Assembly (NCBI GenBank): GCA_003644265.1
Contig: QNBX01000245.1
Span: forward strand, 1-5,306
Length of the DNA stretch: 5,306 nucleotides
Reading direction: 5' to 3'
DNA from: Planctomycetota bacterium
GTDB lineage: Bacteria > Planctomycetota > B15-G4
A program made the position numbers and the translations under genes. Below the pieces are notes generated by a model that searched no databases, was not told where the DNA came from, and saw only the letters and a program-made list of their open reading frames with translations. Below are positions 4,341 to 5,306 of the stretch, piece after piece. The first letter of the stretch is position 1, and the number at the start of each line of letters is the position of its first letter.

Positions 4341-5306
4341 CTATCCGTTGACCATGTGGCCGCCCTCGGCGAGGAGGGCATCGCGCAGCTCAGCGCTGCT
4401 GGCTTCGGCGTAGACGCGCACGAGAGGCTCGGTGCCGCTGAAGCGAACCAGCAGCCAGGAGCCGTCGTCGACCCAGAACTTGAACCCATCGCCGGTGTCG
4501 AGCGCGACGATGCGCGCAAGCGGGCGGCCACCGAGCGCCTCGGGTGAATGCTCACCCAGCTCGACGAGCAGTCGAGCCTTCAGTCCCGGGTAGGAGTCGC
4601 GATCGGTGTGAACATCAGTGCGGAGGTAGAACGAAGGGCCGGCCAGCTCGTGGAGATGCGCCACCGCTGCCGACACGGTCTTGCGGCCGGCCGCTCGCTC
4701 GCGGACGAAGAGGTCCAGCAGGAGCAGGTCGGCATAGATGCCATCGCGCTCTGGCAGGTGCATGCCGAAGCCGTAGCCGCCCGACTCCTCGCCACCCATC
4801 ATGGCGCCGGTCTCGATCATCTTCGGCCCCACGAACTTGAAGCCGACGGCCGTTTCGTGGACGTCCACGCCGAAACGCTCCCCGAGACGGAAAGCCATCG
4901 AGGTCTCATTGACCGTCGTGACCACCGGGGCGTGCTCGCCGCGGTACTCGAGCATGTAGTACATCAACAGGCCGTAGCACTGGAGTTGGTGGATGAAGAC
5001 GCCGTTCTCATCGACCGCACCGGCGCGATCGGCATCGCCGTCGAGCAGCAGGCCGACGTCATAGCTGCCGTCGCGGATGCGAGTGAGCGCCTCGTCGATA
5101 TGGGGCCGGATGGGCTCGGGGTTGATGCCGCCGAACCAGGGATTGCGCTCGCTGTGCAGCTCATCCACGACGATCTTGCCGCCGGCGAGCAAGCGGCTGA
5201 TCCAGCCGGCGCCGGAGCCGTACATCGGGTCCACCAGCACCCGCATGTCCTCGGCCTTGAGGCGATCGAGGTCGAGCGTGCGGCGCACGAAGGCCTCGTA
5301 CCCGAC
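4341..5306 (-). CDS. Phosphoglucomutase/phosphomannomutase, C-terminal 321 residues (5' end beyond right edge)
   Basis: This alpha-D-phosphohexomutase interconverts hexose-6-P and hexose-1-P, probably both glucose and mannose, through a phosphoserine enzyme. The frame is open to base 5306, so domain I with the active-site serine lies outside the window. The GTG at 5288 is internal, not a start: the six codons before it (VGYEAF) continue the typical domain I-II linker (YEAFVRRTLDLDRLK). Within the visible part, domain II has VLVDPMYGSGAGW (about 24-36) and the metal-binding loop DGDADR (89-94). Domain III has the sugar-specificity loop GGEESGGYGFG (171-181). Domain IV has the phosphate-binding RFSGTEPLVRVY (288-299) near the C-terminus. 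All visible catalytic motifs are intact. Full-length members run to roughly 450-480 residues, so about 150 are missing. The next gene, the isomerase, starts 17 nt after the stop and uses the mutase products and substrates. Confidence 0.94.
   Translation of the reverse strand, partial: VGYEAFVRRTLDLDRLKAEDMRVLVDPMYGSGAGWISRLLAGGKIVVDELHSERNPWFGGINPEPIRPHIDEALTRIRDGSYDVGLLLDGDADRAGAVDENGVFIHQLQCYGLLMYYMLEYRGEHAPVVTTVNETSMAFRLGERFGVDVHETAVGFKFVGPKMIETGAMMGGEESGGYGFGMHLPERDGIYADLLLLDLFVRERAAGRKTVSAAVAHLHELAGPSFYLRTDVHTDRDSYPGLKARLLVELGEHSPEALGGRPLARIVALDTGDGFKFWVDDGSWLLVRFSGTEPLVRVYAEASSAELRDALLAEGGHMVNG

Noticed and set aside
5286..5288. GTG at 5288 as the start of the mutase
   Set aside because: Family-typical sequence (YEAF) continues upstream to the window edge, and domain I would be missing.

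Overview
This is a GC-rich window with tightly packed genes. It looks like a bacterial chromosome from the Chloroflexota or a similar high-GC lineage. The grounds are the archaeal-type bifunctional phosphoglucose/phosphomannose isomerase next to a phosphohexomutase, a stand-alone SWIM zinc-finger protein beside them, signal peptides without lipoboxes, and TTG/GTG codons in start contexts. The taxonomic call is inference from gene content recalled from memory. No search was possible.

Left edge (1-387): the first 42 codons of a minus-strand membrane-anchored or secreted protein run off the window. Its long 5' leader carries a cobalamin (B12) riboswitch, the least obvious element here. The conserved aptamer core (minus strand, about 240-177) is followed directly by a hairpin that covers the gene's Shine-Dalgarno sequence, so translational OFF control by B12 is the natural reading. 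The same 261-bp divergent region holds a tandem 11-bp repeat and a 12-bp perfect palindrome upstream of the rightward genes.

Middle left (388-2771, plus strand): two secreted proteins form a translationally coupled pair. The first is a matrixin-like zinc metalloprotease with a HExxHxxGxxH site, a Met-turn methionine and a C-terminal beta-sandwich domain. The second is a secreted protein of unrecognised family whose most likely start is a TTG overlapping the protease stop codon (TTGA).

Right half (2794-5306, minus strand): read in the direction of transcription, the order is a phosphoglucomutase/phosphomannomutase cut by the right edge, then 17 nt, the bifunctional sugar-phosphate isomerase, a 147-nt gap, and the small SWIM zinc-finger protein. 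The mutase and isomerase together interconvert fructose-6-P, glucose-6-P, mannose-6-P and their 1-phosphates, feeding nucleotide-sugar and glycan synthesis. The SWIM gene converges on the secreted pair with 22 bp between the stop codons and no visible intrinsic terminator.

No rRNA, convincing tRNA, CRISPR array, insertion sequence or transposase was seen. Most of the window is ordinary housekeeping. The parts worth a second look are the riboswitch with its unidentified target and the coupled protease/secreted-partner pair.
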